Made by a program: the position numbers and the translations under genes. A stretch of DNA of 64,000 nucleotides from Metallyticus violacea (Eukaryota > Arthropoda > Insecta > Mantodea > Metallyticidae): positions 70,111,501 through 70,175,500 of the forward strand of contig CM060842.1 in NCBI GenBank assembly GCA_030762175.1. The letters run 5' to 3'. The stretch's first letter is position 1. Each line of letters opens with the position of its first letter. Shown one piece after another: positions 1 to 12,022 of the stretch. The notes below the pieces were generated by a model, which was given only the letters and a program-made list of their open reading frames with translations, was not told the origin of the DNA and did no database searches.

Positions 1-2230
1 GAATGGCTAGTATTATACGCTTTTGTTTTTCTTTGATTGTTTAATCACTCAAAGGCTAAATAACAACAATTGATCACGCTACTTAAGATGAGAAAGTTTG
101 TTATTCCTGAACAACAAAACCGTCGTTGCCAACTGAAAAACACATTACCATTAATATCAACATGGAACCACGGCACTCATTTGTCATTTCGGCTGGGCAC
201 GCTCTGTGAATTCCTAGTTGCATCATTTCTCGTTTTGCGTGTCCTGCAAGATCGCCATATATGATCACCACGGACTTCTTCCTCTGGAGCTATTTGAAAG
301 AAAAATACTCTCATTCAGAATGTAAAGTGTTTAGAACTGAAAGCAAGAATTAGGCAAAAGAAAAAAAATTACTGCTGAAAGCATTACATGCTTCATGCAA
401 TCTCCGAAACGGTCTGGCACAATGCATTGCTAAAAAGATATCTTCCATAAGCAATGTAAATAAAAAATCAACATTTTGAGATCGTAAAATAAACACATAA
501 TCAACTGCAAAGACTTGTATGTTGATTTAAAAATAGGAACTTCAAATGTTCCATCCTGATTGTGCAACTGATAATCAGCAAGAAGAATGTGAAATATGAT
601 ACCTCTGTAATGTTTCTCCGTTCTCAACTTAAGCAACACCACGTATTTTTTTGCCTTTTTACAACACTTCTCGTGTAATATTGGTTGTGTGTTTCTTTTC
701 AGTCCTTATTTTTGGAAGACAAAGGTACATAATTATAGTTAATTTATCACAAGTAATATCACAAGATGGTCTGAGATTGCCAATAAATTCACGAACGTAG
801 TGAGACCCTCAAGTGATATTTATTGGACTATTTTAGGAATAAAATAAGAATTTAAATATCATTCCCGTAAACTTGGCTTAACAATATTGTAATAAGTATA
901 TACTTGTGTTATGAATACAAAACCTTTTCAATCCATCTTGCAACAGATGAACAGCAATGCCAATAGAGAAGAGCCAAAAGCGGATTTAAGACTATTTCAT
1001 AAATAGAATAAGAATAAAAGTAAGATATATTTGAAATTCGCGCACAGAATATTAACAATTGTATAAAAGGTTATGCTTACTTATGAATACCTATACAGAA
1101 ACGGTGAAAGTGAAATAGACGAAAGTCGACTATTACAATCGCTACCGTTAGACTTATTAATATCAACGGAGAGAAACAAAATATAGATAACGTTTTACCA
1201 CTCAGAACAATGTGTTTATTAAAATGTATGGTTGTTTGTGTAGATATTGTTACATAATTGTACAAAATGATTTCAGACTGTTTGGCTGAATACGCAAAAA
1301 CAATTGTTTGAGTGAATACACATTAAGTTAGTTAAATGTTACAATTCCTGAAAATAGAAAAGTGATCATTTATGTGTGCTCAGGAATTATATAGTGGGGG
1401 GGGGGTATAGAGCTGGCTACACTGACCACAAGATAAATACACTTCGCATGATAAACGGATTTGATAAGTCGTTACGATAATTTCACTGCGATATCGAGCT
1501 GTGATTGGACAAAATCCCAATTTTTGTTTCATTTCATTGATCGATATTATGATTACGTCACATAAGTGAAATAGTCACTAATATTTATTATATAGCACAC
1601 AAATTTTCAGCAAACGAAAAGTTTTCCAAAACTTTTGACCAGACAGCTGATTCGCATATGTGCTTACCTTCCTGCAAAGTGTCAAAATTATATTTTATTA
1701 CTAGGATATAAGGTTAACTTCGCTAATTATGAAAATCACCCATTTGTTGACGAGTATAATTTTACAATCGACCATTTGGGTAATATTATCAAGTGCCGTT
1801 GAAATTCTAATGATAAAATAATCTGATTATTTATTATTTTGAACTTAAATTGATAAATGATAACATTATTTGCATTGTTTCACAAAAGTTCTCATTTTAA
1901 AGTTTGCTTCTGCAAGATCTAGGAATCTCCAGATATTTAACACTGACTGTTAGGGGAAAAAATTAACAAAGATTCAACGCTTTTTTCCATTTCAACATTC
2001 TCTATCATCCTATATAATAATTTTTGCGGTTATTTCCTTGCGTCTTCAGAAATTGGGAATTTCTTGTGAAAAGGCGTTTACGTCCTCTTTATTTTGAATG
2101 CATAATCAACAGACATATGTACTAAAATATTGCCAGAATAATGTGAACATCTCAAGGAGCATTTCTCCATAAATAATGAGATGAAATCCCTCATTTTGGA
2201 GAAGGAATTCGAAATGCATTTCATTAATAT
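1..2230. other. AT-rich non-coding stretch, probably intron
   Basis: No coding exon or mobile element could be recognised here on either strand. Open frames are short and of low complexity. A run of ten G lies near 1387. Because the gene is already in its amino-terminal domain at 4030, this is most likely intron sequence of the kainate receptor gene, but no flanking exon was found to prove it. Confidence 0.5.
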
Positions 2231-2237
2231 TCTCCAG

Positions 2238-2420
2238 TACGTTAAATAATATAGTGGAAAGGAATGCTACCATCGACAAGGCTCTGAGCGACGCCACACT
2301 GCAGTTTGACACACTTGGGCAAGCGAAGAGGCTACATAACAGTTTTTGCAGAAGGGACGTTTTGCTGGTAGAGATCATTATCTCCAGACCCAACCGCCGT
2401 CCCACGCGTCAAGTGGGGAT
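2238..2420. other. Unassigned GC-richer block (possible exon or old repeat)
   Basis: This block is clearly richer in GC than its surroundings. It is open on the plus strand after a possible acceptor (ctccag at 2232-2237) and ends near a possible donor (gattg|gtaaaa, about 2421). The minus strand is also open. The plus-strand peptide contains ERNATIDKALSDATLQFD but could not be aligned convincingly to a glutamate-receptor amino-terminal domain. It may be a missed ATD exon, another exon or a transposon fragment. Confidence 0.2.
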
Positions 2421-2429
2421 TGGTAAAAA

Positions 2430-4029
2430 ACATCTACATGGTTAACATCAATAACGAACGTCGGGCTTCGTCTGTTTGGAGAGGCACTCCGAAGATAGGC
2501 TGATGCAGGCGGTTCTCAGCGTGGTCTTCTTCTCATTAATGATCAATTTACATTACAAATATGTAGAGAGATCGAGGCATCCAGTCTTGCGGAACTAGTC
2601 AGCAACAAACTGCGCAGAAGAAAATTCAGTAGCTGTGATAAAAATTGCATATTTTTCAAGTCAATGAAATTCCTCTGAACTTATTGCCGAAGAATATGCA
2701 CAGAATGAAGTACGTAATATCGACAATTCAATGTTTAAAATGACTTAGAAGGGAATATGGTACTAGCAAATCACACCGCCTTATTTCTGTTTAATGTTTG
2801 AAGTATTAATATTTTTAAAAATAAAGACTTTATTGCAATTGTGAAAATAAATTAGTGCTATAATCAAATCACGATACAGGACTACCGTGCAATCTTTCCT
2901 TTTACTACAGTACTCCTTTTTAAGTATATAAAGGATGATTTAATAATCACCGATAACACTTAATATGTTTTGCGGGAAGGCAAACTGATAATTTTTAACA
3001 ATGGAGCCATGTTCGGATTGAGTACTTCATAATTTGAGTACTTTGGAGTGTCAAAGAATGACAACGCTTTGGATATGGTACTATAAAAGGGCTCGAATTG
3101 TCTACCTGTTTTGCACGCTGCATGGATCCGTGCGATAAGGATCTCTGCTGATGTTACAGGAGTCTCGAGAAGACATCGTGGACTTGCTCAACATGCATGT
3201 ATTGATGGAAGAAAACCAAAGGCGCAAGTAGTTCACAGTAATCAACATACGTTCAGGGCTGGATGAGGACGTTAATCTCACAGATCTATGCAACAATTTA
3301 AAATAACAGTGCGCATACATTTTTTGATTTGTTGATTATGGATTCCCGATTGACCAGTCATGTCAAGTTGATGCAAGTCGAGTTTTCAGCCAACCACAGC
3401 TCTGTGATCATCAGTGAGAAGTAAAGTGTGTAGGGAAAGAGAGATTTTTAATAATGATCCAAAGAGTGAACTTATAAAGAGGCTTCTCTCCTCTCTATTC
3501 TTCACTTTCTGATGATGCCAAACAGCTGCAGTTCGCCGGAAACTCATTTTTATCAATCTGGCCGTTCATCCCAGATAACTATTTTTCAGCACTATAACAG
3601 CTTCAACTTTTTAATCAGATTTGTCAACGCAAAAGACTGTCATGGCCGTCTACCGATATTATTCCCTGCCGTTCGACAAAAGAAACTAAATATTTTAAAG
3701 TTTAGAAAAAACAATAATGCTGAACATTTAATAATAATGTCTTAAGGCAGTAAGAGATAATATTGCGCAATTAGTAACAGCTAGGTGGAATTTCAAGTTT
3801 GATACAGTTAAATGTGCAAATACTTAATCTCTATTATAAAATTACATAATACCAGATTATTCTCTATCACATACATTTCTATTGATGAGCATTGATCTCG
3901 TTTGTATCGCACAGCTGAACGTTGTAGGTGGTTTACAGTTTGTTAACTTCCATTTCATTGGAAAAACCATGACGAATGTTCTGATAGAGCAACCACTGAA
4001 CTATTTCCTAACCCACGACCTTGTTCTAG
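2430..4029. other. Non-coding stretch before the first recognised exon
   Basis: Nothing convincing was seen here. Short open frames at about 3100-3320 and 3512-3745 have no recognisable motif. The last bases form the acceptor of the exon at 4030 (ttgttctag). Other ATD exons should lie upstream but none was identified. Confidence 0.45.
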
Positions 4030-4233
4030 GTGGAGCTGAAAGGATTGAGTGGGCCCATCGAATTTAAAGAAGGACGGCGCATTCAATTCAAGCTTGATCT
4101 ACTCAAACTAAAACAGCATGCCATGGTGAAGGTGGGGGAATGGAGTCCAGGAGGTGGTGTCAACATTACAGACCGCAGTGCGTTCTTTGACCCTGGCACC
4201 ATGAACGTCACACTTGTGGTCATCACTATTCTC
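4030..4233 (+). CDS. Kainate-type glutamate receptor, exon for the end of the ATD and ATD-S1 linker
   Basis: This 204-nt internal exon (68 codons, phase 0 to phase 0) lies between ttctag and CTC|gtgagt. It encodes VELKGLSGPIEF..., matching the GLTG-I-F segment that closes the amino-terminal domain of kainate receptors. Then come KLDLL-LK, the KVGEWSP segment, and VTLVVITIL, which leads directly into the E-x-PYV start of the S1 ligand-binding half. Two N-glycosylation sequons (NIT and NVT) fit an extracellular segment. The next residues in frame come from either exon 12023-12226 or exon 17104-17307, because all boundaries are phase 0. The family assignment is firm. The exact subunit (an insect KaiR, Grik or Ekar-like gene) cannot be decided without a search. 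Confidence 0.9.
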
Positions 4234-5180
4234 GTGAGTTTCGTTACTTATTTAACTTTATTACTTACATCATAATTAAAGACCTTTATATTACTTTTCT
4301 GAAGACACCAGAAATTTAAAACTGAGATTATCATAAACACTTTGATCCAAATATATGCATACATTCCAACTGATAATTTCAAGGTAAAAGAGATAATTCA
4401 AGAGCGCAAAAAATCGAAGTTCTAACGCAGGCAACGAGAAAGTTTCTTTATCTAAAGAAATACAATTTAATAGTTCTGCAACAACATTCTCTTTAGGGTA
4501 CTAAACTATTTTTACGTATATTATATGTGAAATTTGTAAGGTCAATGACTGGAGTGCTTTTGAATTATTACTTGCTGCAAAGTCAATAACTTGCTTTATT
4601 CTGCTTCAAATTAGATATATAGGAATTGTGTGTGTATTGTTTATTTTTAAAAAGGCAAAGATGAAAAACTGACGAAGGGGATAATCATGATCACAGATCT
4701 TTCTTGCTACATTATTTGGTGTAAGCAAGTTTTATCAAGTTCAGCATATCCATCTCCTTTCATCCTTCTTTGCTTCAATAATTTCCCTTCGATCTTCTGT
4801 CTTCTGTAAGGTAGAACTGAAATAATGAGATTATTCGATGGATTCGCCTTTCTTTTACATTATTTATGAATATAACTGTATATCTTAGATTTTGTACTGA
4901 CTAAATGATAATCTGAGTATATCAGTTTTTCTCTCCGCTATTTATGCGCAAGTTGTAAAATCTGCCATCTATCCACTAAAGCGTGAAACAGTTGACCACA
5001 AAAAGATTCTGTCGGATTTGCGTTGGCAACAGTTAAGCAAACAACAAAGTTAAGGCGGGAAATAACTGTTAAGCTGGTATATTCAGTTTTCAGTGTTTCT
5101 ACAAGCGCGGACAAACGTGAGCATTCCAAAGATGATAATACGAGTTCATATAGTCGATGAATGGCAAACAATGCTACTAT
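4234..5180. other. Intron sequence, no recognised element
   Basis: This is the first part of the 7.8-kb intron between the linker exon and S1 copy A. It is AT-rich with no exon or transposon motif that I could read. Confidence 0.5.
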
Positions 5181-5184
5181 AGCG

Positions 5185-5330
5185 GCACGGAAAATACTCC
5201 AGGCCTTCGGTGTTGAAGCTATGAATAAACGGATGGTGCAAAGTTGATTTGCGAACTACCATGAAGGGAACGAAACACTCAAGAATGAGCCAAGGGCTTG
5301 GCGACTAACAACCAAACTTGTGAGGATGTG
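5185..5330 (+). mobile_element. mariner transposase relic, N-terminal HTH part
   Basis: The plus strand reads ARKILQAFGVEAMNKRMVQ, a stop, then FANYHEGNETLKNEPRA. This matches the mariner amino-terminal helix-turn-helix pattern (ARKICEAFG...W...F..G...L.DEPR). A stop codon interrupts it and the frame decays after about 5330. It is a dead fragment inside the receptor intron. Confidence 0.7.
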
Positions 5331-5616
5331 GGGCAGCAATTCAACGTCAGAGCGGACACCATATAACCGCATCTCCATCAGATAAGAAAACGGTCGCTGG
5401 GTTCTGAAGTGGGATTTATTACATGTAGTTAAGCACCGCGTTGTAATGCTATGTAAAGTGGGTATTTAACGATGAATAAATTGATTATGTTGGTAATGAC
5501 TACCTATCAAGTGTGTCTCTTCTTCCTCTTGCTTCAGGAATATCAATGATGTATTTCCGATTCACAACTAACTCAATTTTTTTATTAGCTGTATTTTTCA
5601 GACATATTTCTATAGG

Positions 5617-5908
5617 CGGTCCTGGTGGTGTAGTGGTAGCCATACTTGCCTCCTAAACCCAAGGTCGCGGGTTTGAACCCGGCCAGGATCGATGGATTTT
5701 TTCGGGCGTAAAATCGTAAGTATGGCTTCCTTCGGAAGGGAAATAAAGCCGTGGGTTCCGTGTCGTACATTTACGGCACGATAAGGAACCTCAAGCCTGA
5801 AAAAAGAGGTCTCTGAGCAAAATTTGTTGGCCGTTTCACGCCCTAAATAGAATGGGACGCTGATGACCTGAGATGTTAAAGAGCGTCCTTAAATAAACAA
5901 ATAAAAAA
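5617..5908 (+). repeat. tRNA-derived SINE, family A, copy 1
   Basis: The element begins with a tRNA-like head (GGTCCTGG...CCAGGATC acceptor-like pairing). It has an A-box (TGGTGTAGTGG) and a B-box (GGTTTGAACCC). A body with TTCGGAAGGGAA and GGGACGCTGATGACCTGAG follows, then an AAATAA/A-rich tail. A perfect 13-bp target-site duplication (atatttctatagg) flanks it at 5604-5616 and 5909-5921. Related copies lie at 15356-15635 and 36793-37092. It is not a functional tRNA gene. Confidence 0.9.
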
Positions 5909-5921
5909 ATATTTCTATAGG

Positions 5922-6783
5922 GTGAAAGGGTTGTGAAATGAAAATGATTAAACTCACACGGGTTACTAATTAATTTGCGAAGTTTTTTGTTGTCCTCTGT
6001 AGTACACTGTTCAGTTCTCGAAATGAGAGGTTTTTAAAGTATTACTATGTGTGAATAGAAACGGAGACTGGCTTATATGTTCAAATCTGATAATTATCGA
6101 CAATGTTACTTAGTCGGTTGAAAATTCCAACCGATCTGTTTTGATTTTACTGTATAATTCTCGTGAATTTCCTTTCCTATTCCTTTTCACAGTTACGAGA
6201 TATGCTACACGTAGTTATTCTCGGGTTCTATTTCGTAAAATATGATTATACCGAAAACTAGGTGTGAACTCGTGACTACCAATAAGCAATGACCCCATTG
6301 ATCGCAACAGGTTACCAGAACTGCTTCCAATAAAGAAGTCTGAGTGAGTAAAGCTTGTTGATTCCTATCGGATATTACTGCAGCTGTTTGTCTCGCGTTT
6401 CATTCTTGACAAGAATTGTTAATGTTGCTAGGCGCTTCCCATTGCTAGTTTTCCTTAACTTTATGATTTTCGCTATCTGTGATTACTTTATTCGTAACTT
6501 TAGCGCTATGTATTTGTTCTTGTGAACCGTTAAATTCTCATTTTTGCACATACAAGCCGAGTGTTAATTATACGTGCACAGATTTTGAACTGAAGATTTT
6601 ACGCTTCCGTTCCACAAATGAGTTGATAGCGGCTCATAAACCGGCACTAGCTGCTGTTTTGCATTGTTGTTACGTCAGTAGAAGAATTCTTTTCTTGAGA
6701 TTGCTGTCATATGAAAAATGGATCCTCTACACTCCAAACCGCCGTCATCATTTGCTGACAGCCCATGGAACACTTGACGTTTT
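5922..6783. other. Intron sequence, no recognised element
   Basis: I see nothing assignable here. A 107-codon open frame at 6479-6802 has no family motif and runs into the foldback repeat that starts at about 6784, so I treat it as chance. Confidence 0.45.
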
Positions 6784-6904
6784 CCGCAGGGAAAGCACGT
6801 AACTGCTGCTGATGCTAAGTGCCCGAGCTGCTAGCCAGAAGCAAGCGAAAGCGGAGAGAGCCGAAGATAAATGACTGGCACAACTATTAGCTAGATAATA
6901 ACGT

Positions 6905-7016
6905 TTCTGGATTAATGGTGTAATAGCGCAGACGGTTAGAGCATCATACTACATGTGAAATTCTGGATTAATGGTGTAATAACGCAGACGGTTAGAGCAT
7001 CATACTACATGTGAAA
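6905..7016 (+). repeat. 56-bp direct tandem duplication with a tRNA A-box-like head
   Basis: Unit 6905-6960 is repeated immediately at 6961-7016 with one mismatch (tagcgc versus aacgc). Each unit contains TAGCGCAGACGGTTAGAGCA, which resembles the 5' half of a tRNA including its A box, but there is no B box or 3' half. It sits inside the foldback element. Confidence 0.85.
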
Positions 7017-7061
7017 ATAGAATAGTGGGTTAATATACTACCATACCATGCTATATGTGTG

Positions 7062-7062
<1 letters not shown>

Positions 7063-7101
<39 letters not shown>
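7063..7101. repeat. (TA)n microsatellite
   Basis: This is a run of about 19 TA/AT dinucleotides. It creates an artificial Tyr-Ile reading frame that is not a gene. Confidence 0.95.
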
Positions 7102-7105
<4 letters not shown>

Positions 7106-7329
7106 CCTGCCAGAGTTAAAGGACATTTGCCACAATTACAATGATTTACTCGCTAAACTATTGGGTCTACCGGTTTCTAATATTTGCCCGAGGTTAGCCG
7201 ACAGATTAGGTAAGTGTGTGCATATATGGATTAGTTGCGCTGTCGCTCGCTTCTGGCTAGTCGTCCGGGCACTTAGCATCAGTAGTTAAGTGCTTTCAGC
7301 CCTGCGGGTAACATCAAGTATGAATCTAT

Positions 7330-7600
7330 CCCTAAACAACCGAAGCCATCACTTTATCAAAAGAAGGTGATGAACTTCTGGTAGCTGGACAAACTATCAA
7401 CGCCATTTTGTACTCCGATCAGTGAAAAAAAAAGCTGAAAAATAAGGAGCTTGCACTTGTGAATCGTAAAGTTATTCTTTTGCATGATAATACCGAATCA
7501 CATACAGCTATGATGACTGAAAGCTTTATCCGTCTTGTTTAAGAGAGACTAATGCATTCATCATATCTTCCAGACATTGCATCCCCAGAGCATAAGCACT
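7330..7600 (+). mobile_element. mariner transposase relic, catalytic part
   Basis: The plus strand encodes a decayed catalytic region. KPSLYQKKVMNFW and LDKLST are followed, after frame breaks, by ELALVNRKVILLHDN-ESHTA and YLPDIASPE. These correspond to the mariner segments LVNRRGVILHHDNARPHTA and YSPDLAPSD. Stops and shifts show it is inactive. It may belong to the same insertion lineage as other mariner relics in this intron. Confidence 0.75.
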
Positions 7601-7609
7601 GCCAAGAAC

Positions 7610-9580
7610 AGCAATTCCGAACCTGCACTCCACTCATCCCCCCCCCCCTACACTAAGGAGTTGTATCGCAATGAAATTCTTAGTCCTCCGTCATGTTGGC
7701 AAAAGTCTTCAATAGCGATAATCACTATATTTATTAGTAAAGATATCATTTTCTTCGTTTGAAATATCTGGTGTGAAGCCGACAGAACTTTTTGGTCACC
7801 ATATAAATGTCGCTCAAACAAATGAGTTTGTATTGCCGTTTCATATTTATGGATAAACATAATGCTCTTATATTATCCCATTTTAGTTTCCAGTTCTAAA
7901 GCATTTTAAGATAATAGTTGATTAACGATTTTTTATGGTCTGCTCCAAGGTCATCATTATATGTGCCTATATAAAGAAAGTAAACAAACAAACAAACAAT
8001 CCTGCCTATAATGAATTTGAATGGATTGTATTAGCGGCGTACTTCTCCTATCTAATTATAACTAACTATCTTTTCGATGACCCTTCTAAATTTCAACCAT
8101 GAAGCCTTTTGAAGCTAAATGCTAAAATTTTGTCTAATTATTACATTATAACATTTTTTAAAATCAATACATACATAGATATTTATATCATTAAAATCAA
8201 ATACAAAATTTTATTTAAACGATGGAATATTCCCTCAATGTACAAACAGAACGTATTACTTTATTTGTATGACTTAGAAAAATCTACGAGATTAGGTTAC
8301 AAATAATTTATACGATATTTAAAAGTAAATTAATATTTTCGTGAACACTGCTGTGATTGGATGAGAATGTTATAATAAAAGAAACTCAGGAAAAAAATCC
8401 TTAAAACAAACCTTTTAACATAATTCAACTTATTCCCTGTGTATTTGAATGCGCTTTTGCCAAAGATGAATAAATTTCGTGAAGCTGTCAGAAGAATGGA
8501 GCTCTGAGAATAAATTTTTTCTTCACAACTATGATATAAAAAGGGATGTGTGCATACATTAAAAACTAAAGTCGAAACGTAAATTCGTGGTATATAAACA
8601 CAAAGACTATCTTCAGAAAAAAAAAACTTAACTAAGAACATTACGTTATCACTAGAGCCATGTATTTGGTCACCTTGGATATAAGTGTTTGTCAATAACA
8701 GAACCTTCACTTTGAACAACAGTTCAAACTGCAGTGAAAGCGCCTCAGCTGTGTAATAAAGTGTTTTGCATGCACAGTTAACATTGTTGCAGATTATTTG
8801 GTGCTTCTCGGAGGCTAAACTGAGGACTGTGGTATGTCGTTCTAAACTCTAAAATATCGATTAAGGAGGATACAAAAGAGCATTGAAATTATTTTCTGCA
8901 ATACGAAAATGCCAAGCCACACACCTCACCTATCACCACAGCTGCAATTGAGGAATCTTCCCACACTGGATATCACCCTTCATCTAATAAAAAAACGTAA
9001 ATGCTGTAGCAGAAACAGAAGATAGATTTCTTCATAATGAGCACAGATAATTAAAGGGCATACATTAAGCATTATTTCTTTGATTTATTTATTAAGATAT
9101 GTCCATCTAATCATGAGTAATGCTCATAAAGGCGTTACTGTTCATCAAGCTTATTTGAACACAAAATGTGAGGAGTCAATCGAAAAGTCCAATAAATTAC
9201 CATGAAAGAGCTCAAAATGTATTAAGTGACTTTAATGTTGGCAAACTTTCGTAACAATTTGTTACAAAGTTTAACCGGATGTGTGGTTATATCTAAATGT
9301 AGAGGAAAGTGCGGATCAAAGCCGAGTTGATATACATGGGGATCCTGTATCAGCAGTGAGCACTATTTATATCTGTAAATGAGTTTAACAAGGCCGAACA
9401 TAGAAAATAAAAAGTGCTCTGGTACCCAGTTCAGATCACTAAAAGGATATCATTGAAGCCCATGAAAACTGTCAAGTGAAAGTAGGTCAGAAGGTATCTA
9501 GTGCAATATCCTGACGAAATTTTGTTTATTTTAAAGCAATATATGCGTGATTGTTGCCCTGGATCAAAACGAACACAAAG
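7610..9580. other. Intron sequence, no recognised element
   Basis: This stretch is AT-rich with homopolymer runs (a ten-C run near 7640). The open frames at 8109-8306 (+) and 8330-8719 (-) show low-complexity, AT-driven composition and no known motif. Confidence 0.45.
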
Positions 9581-9589
9581 GACATTTCA

Positions 9590-9760
9590 ATGCCGTGTTT
9601 GCGCATATTTAATGGCAAAACTTTTTGTGTCGATTCGCCACAGTGGACGAAATTTGGATTCGCCATTACACACTTGAGATGAAGCTGCAGTCAAAGTGGT
9701 GGACGATGATGAAAGTATAAAGACCCTTTTGTCGGTTGGAAAGTGTTGCCTGCAAGTAAT
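9590..9760 (+). mobile_element. mariner transposase relic, central part
   Basis: The plus strand reads VDEIWIRHYTLEMKLQSKWW, matching the mariner signature (V/M)DE-WIHHYTPE-K-QS-W that contains the first catalytic Asp. In mariner the Asp of this DE is catalytic. Flanking sequence is frameshifted and unreadable. It is a dead fragment, and similarity upstream to about 9500 is weaker. Confidence 0.7.
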
Positions 9761-9769
9761 GGTCTATAA

Positions 9770-10740
9770 TGAAATTATTTTACTTGCGGGCTGCTTGAGC
9801 ACGACTACATACTGGAAAAAGTGATAGTCGTGACGTCTAAAGTTATTTCTATTTTAATATTTATATTTTTACTGAAAACATAAAACGATACTGCATTTAA
9901 GGCTGAAAATAATACCGGTGTTAATAAGATATGTTGAAAACGATGTCCCTTTGCGGAATACATTGCTTGCTCTTGCGCAGGAAATGACTGTATTTCATCA
10001 ACGTTTCTTTCGTAAGAACGTGGCGGTCCGAAACAGTTTTTCTTATCATTGAGAGATCCAGTCTCTCATAACTTTTTAATAAGTTAGTGAGCAATCTCTT
10101 TACCTGAAATACGATTCTTGTGAATCCCCTTATCACATCTCTGCCTAACCCGTTTTCATATATGTATCGTGCGGAAAAACGTATTCTTCAAGACTAATTA
10201 GTGGCATAACTAAAGAAGAGCAATTAGCACAAAAGTTCATACAGAGTAATACATGAACGCATAACCGATCACTGACAAAGCCTCCCTCCTACTAGCTACC
10301 TGCACATACAGTGTACGGCATTGGCGACTGGTATGCAGCAGTGCTTTGCAATTAAAATAATATTACTCAGAAGACTACTTGATAATATCAAACTAATACC
10401 ATGAGCCTATTGTGCTGCTTGAAACATGAATTGGAGGAAAAGCCAAGATTGGTGTTTATCCCCAGGATAACTCGTCTCCCATACGACATTCACGCTAGCA
10501 AAAGTACAAAAACTGGGCAGATCTAGCCCTTATCTGCTTTCTGTTCTAAAACTTAAAAATTTCCATCAATGGGAAAAAGATTTGTCGAAAGGGAAAATCA
10601 TCACCGTTATGAGTGACTTAAATTGCTCTTTTGACAAAATTTATTTTTTCGACGGGATGAAACAATTAGGAAACTCGCTGGACCAAGATAGATTTTTTTT
10701 TCAAGCGACCCTTGGGATGTATTAATACGAGGACTGTTCA
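9770..10740. other. Intron sequence, no recognised element
   Basis: No exon, repeat or transposase motif was recognised in this stretch. Confidence 0.45.
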
Positions 10741-10749
10741 GCAAATAAG

Positions 10750-11240
10750 GATAATTATATATTTTTAAAACGTGTCTTTATTCAACCTCATAAATTTGAT
10801 GATATTTCTCAAAGTACTTCAATACATTTGTCCCAACGTTTTTGCCAATCTTCATAGACATGCTGGAAATCATTTTTGACATGTCCTTCAGCAGTGCTTC
10901 TGATGATAGGAAATGCTTCTCGTAAAAGTATTTCTTCCATTTGGAATGAAGGAAAAAGTCGCGCGGAGTCAAATCTGGGCTATAGTGAGGGTGAAGGACA
11001 AACCTCACATTTATTTTTGTGAAATATGCAGCAACATCATTTGCGATGTGCTGTCGTACAGCATCCAGCTTGTGGCATGGAAATGTGGCCTTTTGTTTGT
11101 GGTATGTCCTTGCAGAGTTTTCAGGATTACTCGATTACAGTTGTGTAAGCAGGTACGAGATGCTCGTAAGCCATTCTTTGAATATGAAAACACACGGCGC
11201 TTTGCGAAATGATTTAGTCAAGTTTCACCAATAGTGCGAA
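10750..11240 (-). mobile_element. mariner transposase relic, C-terminal part
   Basis: On the minus strand a frame ending near 10778 reads HYSPDLTPRDFFL, then KWKKYFYEKHF and a tail with VLKYFEKYHQIYEVE. This is the canonical mariner C-terminus (YSPDLAPxDFFLF.KLK..L.GK.F). A second frame upstream on the same strand (11011-11193) carries the preceding decayed part. A frameshift separates the two pieces, so it is inactive. Confidence 0.8.
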
Positions 11241-11249
11241 CATCCTTTT

Positions 11250-12022
11250 GTTCAAGAATCAGTAATACTTACCAACGTATGGGTGGTAACCAGCTTAATT
11301 TTCAGAAGTGTTCTTAATGCTAGAATATCCTCTCGCATAGTGTCTTCGAATTGTGCTATAAGGAAGAACATGCTCTCAATAGACCCCCTGTAATATTACA
11401 CAGGGCGCGGCTGAAGATTTGATACGAAAGCAGAGATTTAGAGCAGCATGTTGTTTGTCGCATGTCACTTGTATTTTGCTGTAGTCGGAACTAAACATGT
11501 CTCAATTTATAAACCTCTCACAGCGGGAATCCAAAGGAACAACAATGAAAATAGTACCACGTGTACTCGTACATTACGCATTAAGCTAACAAACTATTGA
11601 ACAGTTAAATTTTAGCACGAGAAATTAAAACCTGTAAGCAAGTTTGATCATTCTTTTTGAACAGCCCTTTACTACTTTGTGAGTATTGCAGATATATAGC
11701 GAGAAGAAAGCAACTGAGTTATGTATAGAGCTTAGAATAATAAAGCTTAGCGCTACCATACGACTGATACCAAGATAATGGTCCGTTCTGTTCCAAACGC
11801 GACTAGATAGTAATAATTATAATAATAAAAAGATGATATCGTTGCTAATTTCCATGTCGCTTTGTACTACTGGCTAAATGTCTTAAGATATGTGATAATT
11901 ATAAGAACGCAGCTCTGCATTCTAATTTCTTTCCAACACAGTACCCTACATTCCTTTACCTTCCTGAGAGTATCAGCTTCTAGAATGCCTCTCGTCGTTG
12001 TAACGGAGCTGGAGAGTTACAG
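11250..12022. other. Intron end before S1 copy A, with an exon-like remnant
   Basis: This is mostly unremarkable intron. At 11985-12014 the plus strand reads MPLVVVTELE, closely resembling the end of the upstream exon (LVVITIL) plus the following Glu. It lies 8 nt before S1 copy A, in another frame. The acceptor of S1 copy A (ggagagttacag) has almost no pyrimidine tract. Confidence 0.5.

Larger units (their letters stand above)
6784..7308. repeat. Foldback element with arms of about 65 bp
   Basis: The sequence 6784-6850 is complementary, with modest mismatches, to 7241-7308. The shared core is gatgctaagtgcccg in the left arm and its reverse complement in the right arm. Between the arms lie a 56-bp tandem duplication and a TA microsatellite. 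The layout is that of a foldback or MITE-type element. No transposase is encoded. Confidence 0.75.

Noticed and set aside
5617..5700. Functional tRNA genes at the SINE heads (also 15356, 36793, 43700)
   Set aside because: A- and B-boxes are present, but the heads continue into SINE bodies with A-rich tails and target-site duplications.
7059..7289. Open frame starting in a Tyr-Ile repeat
   Set aside because: The start is created by the TA microsatellite and the rest lies in a foldback element.
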